A stretch of 43,718 bases of DNA, taken from an uncultured Bacilli bacterium (GTDB taxonomy: Bacteria; Bacillota_I; Bacilli_A; RFN20; CAG-288). The stretch lies in contig CALVKB010000006.1 of assembly GCA_944332485.1 (NCBI GenBank), positions 1 through 43,718 on the forward strand. Direction: 5' to 3'. This document shows, piece by piece, positions 17,805 through 26,294 of the stretch. Under the pieces are notes generated by a model. That model searched no databases and was not told where the DNA came from. It was given only the letters and a program-made list of their open reading frames with translations. How positions within the stretch are numbered: position 1 is the first letter of the stretch; each line of letters opens with the position of its first letter. The translations under genes were made by a program, and so were the position numbers.

Positions 17805-19238
17805 TTATTTAAGTGCTGGATCAGCTTCTTTTGCTTTGAACAACATGTATTTTGTAAATGATGGTCCAAACAATTCAGTGATGAAGCATGAAACAACGAT
17901 TGTCAATTTGATGATTGTAGCCATATTCATAGAACTACCACCGATAGGAGCAGTAAATGTTCCTAATTTACCAACCATAATTGCCAAACCCAATGCAACA
18001 CCACCCTGAGGCATCAAACCAAGTGACAATAAGTTAGTGACATTTTTATCCGTTTTAAGAATCTTACCACCGATGAATGTTCCGATATATTTACCGAAGC
18101 TTCTTGAAATAACATAGCAAGCAATCAATAATAATGCGATACCCAATAATTGAACACCACCATCACTCTTGAATAATCTGAAGTCAACGCTAGCACCAGA
18201 CAAAACGAAGAAGATGATAGTCAATGGCGGGTTGAAACGTTCAACCAAGTCGTTAACTTGTTCCTCCTCTTTCGATAAGTTAGTGAAGAACAAAGCCAAA
18301 ATCATAACAGTGAACAAGCTGCTGACGTTCATATTAACCCAAGCGGAACTTTCATTTTCGTTGATCAATGTGTTGATCAAGTTAGAAAGACCAACGCCTA
18401 ATAAAATAGCGGTGATTGTACAAGATAAACGAGTACCACGACCTTTGAACCATCTACAAGCTAAACTTAAGATGTATCCAAGGAAACCACCCAATCCTAA
18501 TGAGATTAAAATTTCGATGATTGGAAGGAAGCAAATCAATGTAAGTTGACCACCGTTAAGTGATGAACCACCAGTATTAGCAGAGACAATTTGAATAACT
18601 GAAATTGCAATACCGAAGAAAATCAAAGCGGAAGCATCATCAACTGCGACAACCGCAATCAAGTTATTTGTAACAGGTCCTTTTGCTTTGTATTGTTTAA
18701 TAACCATCATAGTTGCAGCAGGTGCAGTTGCTGAACCGATAGCACCTAAAGCCAATGATAAGCAGACATATTGAACAATATCGAATCCACCTTCACCCAT
18801 TATGACATTAACAAGTGGATAGAAAATCATACAAACTGCAAAAATCAAGATCATAGCAAAACCAGATTCGAAGAATGCAAGAATGATAGGTTTTTTACCT
18901 AATTGTTTAACATAATCTTTTTTAAATTCAACACCAATTGAGAAGGCAATGAAACCTAATTCTATCTCAGAAATAACAGATAGTGAAGCGCTAACAGAAA
19001 CTTCTTGTAAAGTATTCATATCTATGGCTTTGGAACCTATAACCAAGCTTTCGTTGAGAATGCCTGGGAAGAAGTTACCGTTTCCAATTGGAATCAAACC
19101 GAATAATCCAGGTGATATTAACAAACCAACAATAAGATAACCTGTGACTGAAGGAATGTGTAATTTTTTACAAAGTTTGGAAACAAGCAAGCCACTAAGC
19201 AAGATAACAGCTAATCCTAATATAATATCTGTAATCAT
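17805..19238 (-). CDS. Cation:proton antiporter, CPA2 (KefB/NhaS-like) family
   Basis: This is a polytopic antiporter with about 12-13 membrane helices across 477 residues. It opens with the family's typical LHIPSVTGYLIVGLLISPGLFG segment. The core motif VAVDDASALIFFG (around residue 200) supplies the acidic transport residue. GSATAPAATMMVI and SLGLMPQGGVALGLAI are also typical. There is no C-terminal TrkA-type nucleotide-binding domain, which many KefB relatives carry. It exchanges Na+ or K+ for H+, but the ion cannot be told from sequence. A small PII-like gene sits 11 bases upstream in the same direction, suggesting that a soluble sensor takes over the regulatory role. The start is ATG 19238 after AGAGG. 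Confidence 0.9.
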   Translation of the reverse strand: MITDIILGLAVILLSGLLVSKLCKKLHIPSVTGYLIVGLLISPGLFGLIPIGNGNFFPGILNESLVIGSKAIDMNTLQEVSVSASLSVISEIELGFIAFSIGVEFKKDYVKQLGKKPIILAFFESGFAMILIFAVCMIFYPLVNVIMGEGGFDIVQYVCLSLALGAIGSATAPAATMMVIKQYKAKGPVTNNLIAVVAVDDASALIFFGIAISVIQIVSANTGGSSLNGGQLTLICFLPIIEILISLGLGGFLGYILSLACRWFKGRGTRLSCTITAILLGVGLSNLINTLINENESSAWVNMNVSSLFTVMILALFFTNLSKEEEQVNDLVERFNPPLTIIFFVLSGASVDFRLFKSDGGVQLLGIALLLIACYVISRSFGKYIGTFIGGKILKTDKNVTNLLSLGLMPQGGVALGLAIMVGKLGTFTAPIGGSSMNMATIIKLTIVVSCFITELFGPSFTKYMLFKAKEADPALK

Positions 19239-19249
19239 TCTGCTACCTC

Positions 19250-19552
19250 TTAGTCAGCATTAATAAAGGCGTATTCACCGTCTTTTTCGCTAATTGTCTT
19301 TTTCAATGTTGCTCTAACTTGTGAAACCTTTTCATTACTAACAAAGTAAAGTAACACTTTGCTCGGCGCACGTTCAGGGTTTAAATAGCGGCGTAGAGAC
19401 TTAAAGTAACTAACTTCCTCCTCAGGGACTGCAACATCGTTAGTTTGAGTTGAATCAAGAACTGTACCTTCCTGTTGGCAGTCTTTTTTAAGGGCGTTAA
19501 TTACTTCATCAAGTTTATTAACTTGATTTAAAACGAGTAATAAAACTTTCAT
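19250..19552 (-). CDS. PII-like small signalling protein paired with the antiporter
   Basis: The 100-residue protein starts MKVLLLVLNQVNKLDEVINAL, then reaches a TVLDST segment. It has an exposed loop (VAVPEEEVSYFKSLRRYLNPER), the strand KVLLYFVSNEKVSQV, and a final helix. The order strand, helix, strand with DST, loop, strand, helix is the ferredoxin-like PII pattern. Small proteins of this type are known beside CPA-type antiporters in Bacillota. It has no membrane segment. It is the first gene of a two-gene unit with a good promoter (19576-19604) and an AAGGAG site. I infer that it senses a nucleotide or metabolite and gates the antiporter. Family assignment rests on pattern, not on a search. 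Confidence 0.68.
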   Translation of the reverse strand: MKVLLLVLNQVNKLDEVINALKKDCQQEGTVLDSTQTNDVAVPEEEVSYFKSLRRYLNPERAPSKVLLYFVSNEKVSQVRATLKKTISEKDGEYAFINAD

Positions 19553-19575
19553 ATAAAAACTCCTTAACGGATTTA

Positions 19576-19604
19576 ATTTTATTACTTAAAAGCTTTGTTT
19601 TCAA
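19576..19604 (-). promoter_or_regulatory. Promoter of the PII-like/antiporter unit
   Basis: On the minus strand TTGAAA (19599-19604) and TAAAAT (19576-19581) are separated by exactly 17 bases, about 24 bases before the start codon at 19552. Confidence 0.6.
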
Positions 19605-19610
19605 CTTAAT

Positions 19611-19632
19611 ATAATAAATATATATTTATTAT
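19611..19632. repeat. Perfect 22-bp A/T-only palindrome after dxs
   Basis: The half-site ATAATAAATAT is mirrored exactly. It touches the last base of the dxs stop codon. The stem has no G or C and no T-run beyond it, so it would be a weak terminator at best. Its role is uncertain. Confidence 0.4.
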
Positions 19633-21500
19633 TAGTTTTTATTATTAGCAATATCTTCTATTCTTTTTATCAGATAAGTTTCATTCAAATTTAAATATTT
19701 CAATTGTTCACTGATATTACCTTGCTTTATGAAAGTTTTATCAATACAAAAATAGTTAAATTCTCCATCAAATTTTATTTGATTCAATATTTTTTGTACT
19801 TGAGAACAAGTGCCTTCATAAATTGAATATTGATCTACAACGATGATATTTTTATATTCCGATATATGAGGAATCAAAGATAATAGCTTCTCTTTGGAAG
19901 GTAATAAATCAAATAGAACAATCGTATCCACATTGTTCAATTTTTTCAAAAGAGAATTTCCATAAAATCCAGTGGCAATAACCAATGTTTCATGTTTTTT
20001 CTTCTCTAATTTCGGTTCTTTAAATTTAACATCTTTAATTTCACTATTTAAAATGCTATTTCTTGTTATACGTATAAATGTCGGTCTATTTTTTTCGAAA
20101 ATATCATTTGAGAAACAACTTAAAAGAGATGGATTATCATAAGGCATAACAACATCAACATCTGGAATTGAATTTAAGAAAGCAACATCATAAATACCTT
20201 GATGGGTTTCACCATCAGCACCAACTAAACCTGCTCTTTCAACCAAAAATACAACAGGCAGATGTAAGCGTGCAACATCATGAGATATTTGATCGTAACT
20301 TCTTTGTAAAAAGGTGGAATAAATTGAAACAAATACATGACTACCTTTTTTAGCAAATCCTGATGCGAAGGTTACAGCATGTTCTTCTGCTATTCCAACA
20401 TCGAAAGTCCTATCTTTGTAATTTTTGAATGTCTTTATCAAATAACTTCCATTGACCATAGCAGGATTTATAACAATAGCTTTTTCATCTTCATGCATGT
20501 AGTTGTAAATATTCTTACCGACAAGTTTTGTGAAGGAAGAATTGTTTTCATCTGAAATATTACTCTCACCAGTTTCAATATTAAATGGAGTAACACCATG
20601 CCAAAAACCTTCCTCATCAACTTCAGCTTTCTTATAACCTTTACCTTTTGTTGTAAGTACATGAACAACAGTAGGACTTTTATTTTTATTGCAGCGAGCG
20701 AAGGAACGTTCCATATCGCCGACATCATGTCCATCGATAGGACCTATATAATTAATACCTAAAGCTTCGATGAAATTGTCGTTTAAAACAATTCTTTTGA
20801 AGATGTCTTTCACTTTCTTACAAAGAAGATAAAACCATCTTGTTAAAAAAGAACTATTGAAAATCTTTTTGAAAAATGCTGATGACTTGACATAAAACGA
20901 GGAATTACGCAATTTTGACCAACGTTTTGCAACAGCACCAGTAGGCTTTGATATACTCATACCATTATCATTGATAACTATGATGAAATTTTTCAATGTT
21001 TTATCAGCAGCAATCTGATTCAACGCTTCCATAGCCATACCAGAAGTCAATGATGAATCTCCGATAACAACTATAGTTTTTGTATCGATATTGTTGAGTT
21101 GTTTATATTTAGCATAAGCGTAACCAATTGAAAGGGAGGTTGAAGAATGACCAGCTGAAATTTTGTCATAAGATGATTCATCAAAATTTTGGAATGCGTG
21201 AATCCCATCAAATTTTCTCAAAGTCACCAAATCACGTTCTGTGATAAGTTTATACGCGTATGTTTGATGTCCAACATCAAAAATCACATCGTCATTGTCA
21301 AAATCAAACTTTCTAAATAATGCGACAGTCAATTCAACAACACCTAAATTGCTTGACAAATGACCGCCGTTTTTTGAACAAACTTCGACGATTTTATCTC
21401 TTATAACATGGCAGTAAACTTTCAATTTACGAGTTTTAACAGTCTTTAAATCTTGGATAAATTGTTTGGACAGTTTTATCTCGTCATCACGATTATCCAT
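19632..21500 (-). CDS. dxs: 1-deoxy-D-xylulose-5-phosphate synthase
   Basis: Dxs joins pyruvate and glyceraldehyde-3-phosphate using thiamine diphosphate, the first step of the MEP isoprenoid pathway. Visible motifs are FDVGHQTYAYK, SAGHSSTSLSIGYAYA, the cofactor-binding GDSSLTSGMAMEALN (near residue 150), GINYIGPIDGHD, IAEEHAVTFASGFA, YSTFLQRSYDQ and RAGLVGADGETHQGIYD. The length of 622 residues is normal. I start at ATG 21500, seven bases after AAGGAG, rather than at the TTG one codon earlier. It is the last gene of a long minus-strand operon and follows xseB by four bases, as in many Bacillota. The usual neighbour ispA is missing between xseB and dxs. Confidence 0.95.
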   Translation of the reverse strand: MDNRDDEIKLSKQFIQDLKTVKTRKLKVYCHVIRDKIVEVCSKNGGHLSSNLGVVELTVALFRKFDFDNDDVIFDVGHQTYAYKLITERDLVTLRKFDGIHAFQNFDESSYDKISAGHSSTSLSIGYAYAKYKQLNNIDTKTIVVIGDSSLTSGMAMEALNQIAADKTLKNFIIVINDNGMSISKPTGAVAKRWSKLRNSSFYVKSSAFFKKIFNSSFLTRWFYLLCKKVKDIFKRIVLNDNFIEALGINYIGPIDGHDVGDMERSFARCNKNKSPTVVHVLTTKGKGYKKAEVDEEGFWHGVTPFNIETGESNISDENNSSFTKLVGKNIYNYMHEDEKAIVINPAMVNGSYLIKTFKNYKDRTFDVGIAEEHAVTFASGFAKKGSHVFVSIYSTFLQRSYDQISHDVARLHLPVVFLVERAGLVGADGETHQGIYDVAFLNSIPDVDVVMPYDNPSLLSCFSNDIFEKNRPTFIRITRNSILNSEIKDVKFKEPKLEKKKHETLVIATGFYGNSLLKKLNNVDTIVLFDLLPSKEKLLSLIPHISEYKNIIVVDQYSIYEGTCSQVQKILNQIKFDGEFNYFCIDKTFIKQGNISEQLKYLNLNETYLIKRIEDIANNKN

Positions 21501-21504
21501 CAAA

Positions 21505-21687
21505 TTACTCCTTATTCAATTCTGATTTAAATTCTTCAAGTTTAGCTTGCATCTTTTCAACTAAATTTTTACCTTCTTTAAATAATGCGATTTGTTCATC
21601 CAAATCGATTTTAGTATCGGATAATTTTGTGATTATCTCGTTTAATCTTTCTTCCATTTGTGAATATTTCATTTTCTTCTCTTCCAT
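21505..21687 (-). CDS. xseB: Exodeoxyribonuclease VII small subunit
   Basis: XseB is the small subunit of exonuclease VII, which degrades single-stranded DNA from both ends. The 60-residue protein is a helical hairpin. It has SQMEERLNEIITKL, then DLDEQIALFKEGKNLVEKMQAKL, which match the family. I start at ATG 21687, six bases after GAGGTG. A GTG three codons earlier is in frame but lies within that site. It sits 11 bases after xseA and 4 before dxs, so the large subunit, small subunit and dxs should be made from one message. Confidence 0.92.
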   Translation of the reverse strand: MEEKKMKYSQMEERLNEIITKLSDTKIDLDEQIALFKEGKNLVEKMQAKLEEFKSELNKE

Positions 21688-21698
21688 AATTAACACCT

Positions 21699-23027
21699 CT
21701 ATTTGATTATTGCCTGCTTGTTGCCGTCGACAAAAACTAAATTAACTTCATCATCTTTTTGTAACTGTTTTGAACTTTTAATTATTCTATCATTTTTAGT
21801 GATATATATATAACCTGCATTCATAGGTTTTTTCGGATCCAATGATAAGAATGTCAACTTCAAATTTTCAAAATACGTAATTTTGTCATAAAGTTTATTT
21901 TTAAAAACTTCAAACTTAGCAAAGAGCAATTTCTGTTTTGAAATTTCATTTTGATAGAAATTGTTCAATAAATTCTTCAATTTTGTATTGTAATTTTCAA
22001 GTGAAGTTTCACTTTTTTCAATATTCTTATTTATATACAAGTTAAGCAAAGAGTTTTTACTTTTTAACTTTTCAACTTCAACAGAATATGGTGATTTTGA
22101 ATTTAATACTGATTGATTAGATAATAAAGTGTTATAAGCAACTTTAATTTTTGATATAAAGATTGTTTTTAATTTCTCATCAAATTCATTGAGTTCATAT
22201 TCCAAATCATACAAAGATGGATTTATTGTATTTGCAGCATCAGTTGGAGTGACACATACAACATCTGCCACTCTATCGGCAATCGGTTGGTCAATAGAGT
22301 GACCAATAGCAGTGATTATTGGAACTTTTCTTTCACATATTTTCAAAACCAACTCTCTATTGTTAAAAACATCCAAATCAGTGACGCTACCACCTCCTCT
22401 TGTTATAACGATACAATCGATCGTTTCATCTTTGTAGGCTTTATTTAAAGATTCGATCATTGAGTTTACTGCTTCAGCACCTTGCATCTTTGATTCAAAT
22501 AAACTTATCTTACATGGAAATTTTGACCTCATAATGGTGCAAAAATCTGAAAATCCCGCTGCTGTACTTGAGGAGATAACACCGATATGTTCAACAAATC
22601 GTGGTAGTTTCAATTTTCTTGTTTCATCTAAATAACCCAAGTCGAACAAATATTCCAAAGTCTTTTGTTTTTCAAGAAGTGCTTTGGATTTTGCTTCTTC
22701 ATCTTTTTTAATTTCAAATGCTATGATACTGATTGTGGAGGTGTGCTTGTAAAAATTGAATTCACCATCCACAATAATTTGATCACCTATTTTGAAGCTA
22801 TTTGAATATGTGAAACTTTTAGGTGAGAAAACTAAGACATTGAACTCTTCACGTTTTTGATTTTCATTAATATTATCAATATCAGCAAGTGTGATATATA
22901 GTATGGTACGATTTAATTTGATGTTGGTAATTTCACCTTTGACAAAAAATCTTTTAATCTGAAGGGTCTTCAAATGTTCCTCTATATAATTTGATAATTC
23001 ACTTACTTTGAAAATATAATTATTCAT
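21699..23027 (-). CDS. xseA: Exodeoxyribonuclease VII large subunit
   Basis: This is the catalytic subunit of exonuclease VII. An OB-fold at residues 1-100 (FFVKGEITNIKL, IIVDGEFNFY) binds single-stranded DNA. The nuclease core has GVISSSTAAGFSDF (near residue 150), ITRGGGSVTDLDVFNNREL and AIGHSIDQPIADRVADVVC. The long helical C-terminus holds XseB and ends with the NDRIIKS strand. The usual GHE.D in the third motif reads GHSID, so a conserved Glu is Ser. Neighbouring residues are intact, and I would not call it inactive. Its start overlaps nusB by eight bases. The length is 442 residues. Confidence 0.93.
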   Translation of the reverse strand: MNNYIFKVSELSNYIEEHLKTLQIKRFFVKGEITNIKLNRTILYITLADIDNINENQKREEFNVLVFSPKSFTYSNSFKIGDQIIVDGEFNFYKHTSTISIIAFEIKKDEEAKSKALLEKQKTLEYLFDLGYLDETRKLKLPRFVEHIGVISSSTAAGFSDFCTIMRSKFPCKISLFESKMQGAEAVNSMIESLNKAYKDETIDCIVITRGGGSVTDLDVFNNRELVLKICERKVPIITAIGHSIDQPIADRVADVVCVTPTDAANTINPSLYDLEYELNEFDEKLKTIFISKIKVAYNTLLSNQSVLNSKSPYSVEVEKLKSKNSLLNLYINKNIEKSETSLENYNTKLKNLLNNFYQNEISKQKLLFAKFEVFKNKLYDKITYFENLKLTFLSLDPKKPMNAGYIYITKNDRIIKSSKQLQKDDEVNLVFVDGNKQAIIK

Positions 23028-23421
23028 TTATCACCTTGTCCAAAATCGCATTTATGTACTTGTAATCATCGTTTGGTATGTACTTTTTAGCTAAATTTAC
23101 ACCTTCATTTATTATTATTTTTTTATCACATTCATCGATGTAATTCTCAGAACAACTCACAAAGAATATAGCCTTCGCCACGCTATTGATTCTATCGAAG
23201 GTCCAATTGGTCATATGAGATTGAACTTTTTTCACAATCTCATTTCTGTGTTTTATGAAATTTAAATAGATCTCTTTGGCATAAGTATCTATTTCGTTTA
23301 TATCTTCATCGAAAGATTCAGAAAGTAAAGAGAGTGGTTCAAATTCAATCTTGTACTCTTCTCTTATAAGGAAAGAGTAAATAGCACTCATAACCTTCTC
23401 ACGTATTTCACTTCTTTTCAT
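23020..23421 (-). CDS. nusB: Transcription antitermination factor NusB
   Basis: NusB pairs with NusE (ribosomal protein S10) to bind boxA RNA and promote antitermination in rRNA operons. The 133-residue protein has the all-helical NusB pattern: an N-terminal REKVMSAIYSF, the tryptophan-containing MTNWTFDRINSVAKAIFFVS in the middle, and INEGVNLAKKYIPNDDYKYINAILDKV at the end, which is the strongest match. It lies between xseA (overlap of eight bases) and a small membrane gene. The order nusB-xseA-xseB-dxs agrees with the conserved Bacillota neighbourhood. The ATG at 23421 has only a weak upstream purine run. Confidence 0.88.
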   Translation of the reverse strand: MKRSEIREKVMSAIYSFLIREEYKIEFEPLSLLSESFDEDINEIDTYAKEIYLNFIKHRNEIVKKVQSHMTNWTFDRINSVAKAIFFVSCSENYIDECDKKIIINEGVNLAKKYIPNDDYKYINAILDKVINE

Positions 23422-23433
23422 TTATTGAACCCC

Positions 23434-24081
23434 CTAGTTTTCATCATCTTTCTTGATGAAAGTTATAATTTTTCGATCACTTTTCTCAACGACTTCTTTA
23501 TTAACCAAACTATCTTTTTCCTTTTTTAAATTGATCAAACTTACTCTATCAAAATAAGCTAATGTCAAAAATAGAATACTCGCACAATGCAAAATAACAT
23601 TTATAAAGATGTTCAGAATATCCATCCACAATAAACCATTTAAAGATGGTAAGTAGAAAAAAGGTAATAAAAGAAAATCAAAACTGTAAAATACAAGTCC
23701 GAAAATAATAGCGAACAATTTTCCTTTATAACCGTAATATGTCATAACTGAACATGCAGCAAGCATCAAAATATTCAAAATAGTTGCGATGATAATAAAA
23801 CCGTTTTTTATAAAGTTCAGATCGTTACAAAAAGTGAAAAACAATACGCAAGGTAAACTTGATATATTTATAAAACCACCAAAAGAGAATCCCATCAAAC
23901 CAGCTGTATCGATGGATGTATCTTGCGTATATCTTTTGAGCATATAAAAATCCGTGCTTGGTAAAAATATTGTCAAACAGACAACAGAAAAAGCAACACC
24001 CCATAAAATCCAAAGACTATGACGGCGGTACTTTTTCAGTATTCTATTGTGATTTTTCGCATAATTACCAACACTTGCCAT
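23434..24081 (-). CDS. Multi-span membrane protein in the tex-nusB operon
   Basis: I do not recognise this 215-residue protein. The N-terminus is basic (KNHNRILKKYRRHS). About five hydrophobic segments follow: near residues 23-40, 68-85, 92-114, 121-146 and 153-173. A charged cytoplasmic tail (SLINLKKEKDSLVNKEVVEKSDRK) comes last. The overall form suggests a helical bundle with a positive-inside N-terminus. It begins one base after tex and ends 12 bases before nusB, so it is part of the housekeeping operon. It has no evident catalytic motif. The gene is clearly real because the spacing is tight and the frame is fully open, but its function is unknown. Confidence 0.72.
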   Translation of the reverse strand: MASVGNYAKNHNRILKKYRRHSLWILWGVAFSVVCLTIFLPSTDFYMLKRYTQDTSIDTAGLMGFSFGGFINISSLPCVLFFTFCNDLNFIKNGFIIIATILNILMLAACSVMTYYGYKGKLFAIIFGLVFYSFDFLLLPFFYLPSLNGLLWMDILNIFINVILHCASILFLTLAYFDRVSLINLKKEKDSLVNKEVVEKSDRKIITFIKKDDEN

Positions 24082-24082
24082 A

Positions 24083-26284
24083 TTAGTTCTCTAAAGTTTC
24101 CTCTGTTTGTTCTTCTTGTTCTTGACTTTGATTTTCAACATCGACTGTCAAAGGAAGATCTTTGACCATCTTAGTTGAAAGTTTGATAGATTTACTCTCA
24201 GGTTCAACGGAGATAACATAAACTTTGACAATATCACCGATCTTCAAAAAGTCGTTGACATCTTTAACAAACTTATCGGAAATCTGCGATTTATGCAACA
24301 AACCTTCACAGTGGACGCCGATGTCGATGAAAGCACCAAAATCAGTAATATTTCTAACTGTTCCTTCCAAAACCATGCCAGGTTTAACTTTTGTTATATC
24401 ATTGACATTTTTCAACAATCTTGCTTTTCTTATTTCAGTACGAGGATCACGAGTTGGCTTAATAAGCTCTTTGATAATATCGTTGAGTGTTAAAACACCT
24501 ATATTTAACTCTTTGGAAAGCTTCTCAATATCAGATTCGTGCAAATTGGAAAGGACATCTTTCGCTTGCTTGATATCAACAATATTGAATTTATTCAAAA
24601 TCTTGTGTGCAACTTCGTATGATTCTGGGTGAATACCGGTATTGTCCAATGGATTATCACCATCGATACGCAAAAATCCTGCACAGTTTTCATAAGCCTT
24701 ACTACCGAAACCTTTGACACTTAAAAGTTCCTCACGATTATTGAAAGCACCATGTTGTTTTCTGTAATCGCAAATTGATTCGGCAAGAGATTTTGACAAA
24801 CCACTGATGTAAGTCAAAATGTAGCTTGAAGCGATATTTAAATCAACACCAACGTAGTTGACAGCATCTTCTATTTCACCTTTCAAAGCTTTTTTAAGTT
24901 TAGTTTGGTTCAAATCATGTTGATACTGACCAACACCGATACTTTCAGGTGGTATCTTAACCAACTCTGATAAAGGATCCAATAAACGACGCCCAATTGA
25001 GATAGCACCTCTTATAGTAACATCGCAATTTGGGAATTCCTTTTGAGCTATATCGGAAGCTGAATAAATAGAAGCACCAGATTCAGAGACGAAAACATAT
25101 GAGCAGTATGGTACATGAGGGAGAACCTTCTTAACTAAGACTTCCTCAGCTTCACGACCTCCAGTACCATTTCCTAATGCGATGATATCTACGTGATATC
25201 TTTCAATCAAGTTGATAAGTTGGTCAACTGCTTCATTCAAAGCTGTACCTTTGTGAGTAATTTTAGAAACATCTGTTGTTAAAACATCACCTTGAGGTGA
25301 CAAAATAGCAAGCTTACAACCTGTTCTCAAACCTGGGTCAAATCCCATTATGACTTTATTTTTAACAGGTGCTTCCAAAAGAACTTGTTTCAAGTTGATC
25401 TTGAATTTTTCAATTGAGTAATCTTCACTTTTTTCCATCAAATCTGAGAAAAGATCATTTTCTATGCTAGGTTTAATCAAACGTTTATAAGCATCTTCAA
25501 CACATTCTTTTAAGAGTTCTTTGTAAGGATTGGATTTTTTAATTTCAAAATAAGCAATTTCAGATTTATTTGTCTCATCATCTAACAAAATCTCTTTTTT
25601 CAAACATTTTTCTTTACATCCACGGTTGATTGCTAAAGCACGATATGCCGGAACTTTGGAAATCAAAGCTTCGAAATTATCGTAAATGTCATAAAGGTGG
25701 CTAGCTGGGTTTTTGACAAGTTTAGCTTTCAAAACAGCATTTCTTTTAGCCAATCTTTTTATATTGACACGGTAATTTGTATTATCGGAGATATTTCCAG
25801 CGATGACATCGCAAGCACCTTTGATACAACTTTCTGCATCTTTAAATTCCTCACAGATGTATTTCTTAGCTTCATTTTCAAGATCACCGGTTCTGTCATT
25901 GTAAATATATTGAGCTAATTTATCCAAATGAGCTTTCAATGCTTTTTCAACTCTGGTATCTTTCTTGATCTTGAAAGGACGGTAAATATCCTCAACTTCT
26001 CTTATTGTTTTAGCATTTTCAAGAGATTCGGAAATTTCACTTGTCATCTTTCCTTGCTCATCGATAGCTTTGTAAACGGCTTGTTTTCTAATTTCAAGTT
26101 GTCTCAAAGCTTCCAAACGTTGTTCTGTGTAGCGTAACTCGCTATCTTTCATATTGTTGGTTGCTTCTTTTCTATAACGTGCTATAAATGGGACACTAGC
26201 ACCTTGATCAAGCAAATTGATAGCACTTGAAATTTGATTTTCGTTGAGATTTAACTCTTCACTGATAATTTTTACAATATCCAT
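24083..26284 (-). CDS. tex: Tex family RNA-binding transcription protein
   Basis: Tex is a conserved multi-domain protein that binds nucleic acid and RNA polymerase and is tied to transcription and RNA turnover. The domains appear in order: N-terminal helical Tex region (GASVPFIARYRKEATN near residue 32), a YqgF/RNase H-like domain (MGFDPGLRTGCKLAIL near 325), helix-hairpin-helix motifs (LLSVKGFGSKAYENCAGFLRI near 535), and a C-terminal S1 domain (MVLEGTVRNITDFGAFIDIG near 640). The tail is rich in Glu and Gln. The length of 733 residues is normal. The start is ATG 26284 after AAGGAG, 10 bases after leuS, and it is probably expressed with it. Confidence 0.95.
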   Translation of the reverse strand: MDIVKIISEELNLNENQISSAINLLDQGASVPFIARYRKEATNNMKDSELRYTEQRLEALRQLEIRKQAVYKAIDEQGKMTSEISESLENAKTIREVEDIYRPFKIKKDTRVEKALKAHLDKLAQYIYNDRTGDLENEAKKYICEEFKDAESCIKGACDVIAGNISDNTNYRVNIKRLAKRNAVLKAKLVKNPASHLYDIYDNFEALISKVPAYRALAINRGCKEKCLKKEILLDDETNKSEIAYFEIKKSNPYKELLKECVEDAYKRLIKPSIENDLFSDLMEKSEDYSIEKFKINLKQVLLEAPVKNKVIMGFDPGLRTGCKLAILSPQGDVLTTDVSKITHKGTALNEAVDQLINLIERYHVDIIALGNGTGGREAEEVLVKKVLPHVPYCSYVFVSESGASIYSASDIAQKEFPNCDVTIRGAISIGRRLLDPLSELVKIPPESIGVGQYQHDLNQTKLKKALKGEIEDAVNYVGVDLNIASSYILTYISGLSKSLAESICDYRKQHGAFNNREELLSVKGFGSKAYENCAGFLRIDGDNPLDNTGIHPESYEVAHKILNKFNIVDIKQAKDVLSNLHESDIEKLSKELNIGVLTLNDIIKELIKPTRDPRTEIRKARLLKNVNDITKVKPGMVLEGTVRNITDFGAFIDIGVHCEGLLHKSQISDKFVKDVNDFLKIGDIVKVYVISVEPESKSIKLSTKMVKDLPLTVDVENQSQEQEEQTEETLEN

Positions 26285-26294
26285 ACTTCACTCC

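Noticed and set aside
18169-18549. Plus-strand open frame opposite the antiporter
   Set aside because: It mirrors a conserved transporter gene and has no ribosome site or recognisable domain.
24225-24632. Plus-strand open frame opposite tex
   Set aside because: It is antisense to a conserved S1-domain region, with no start signal.
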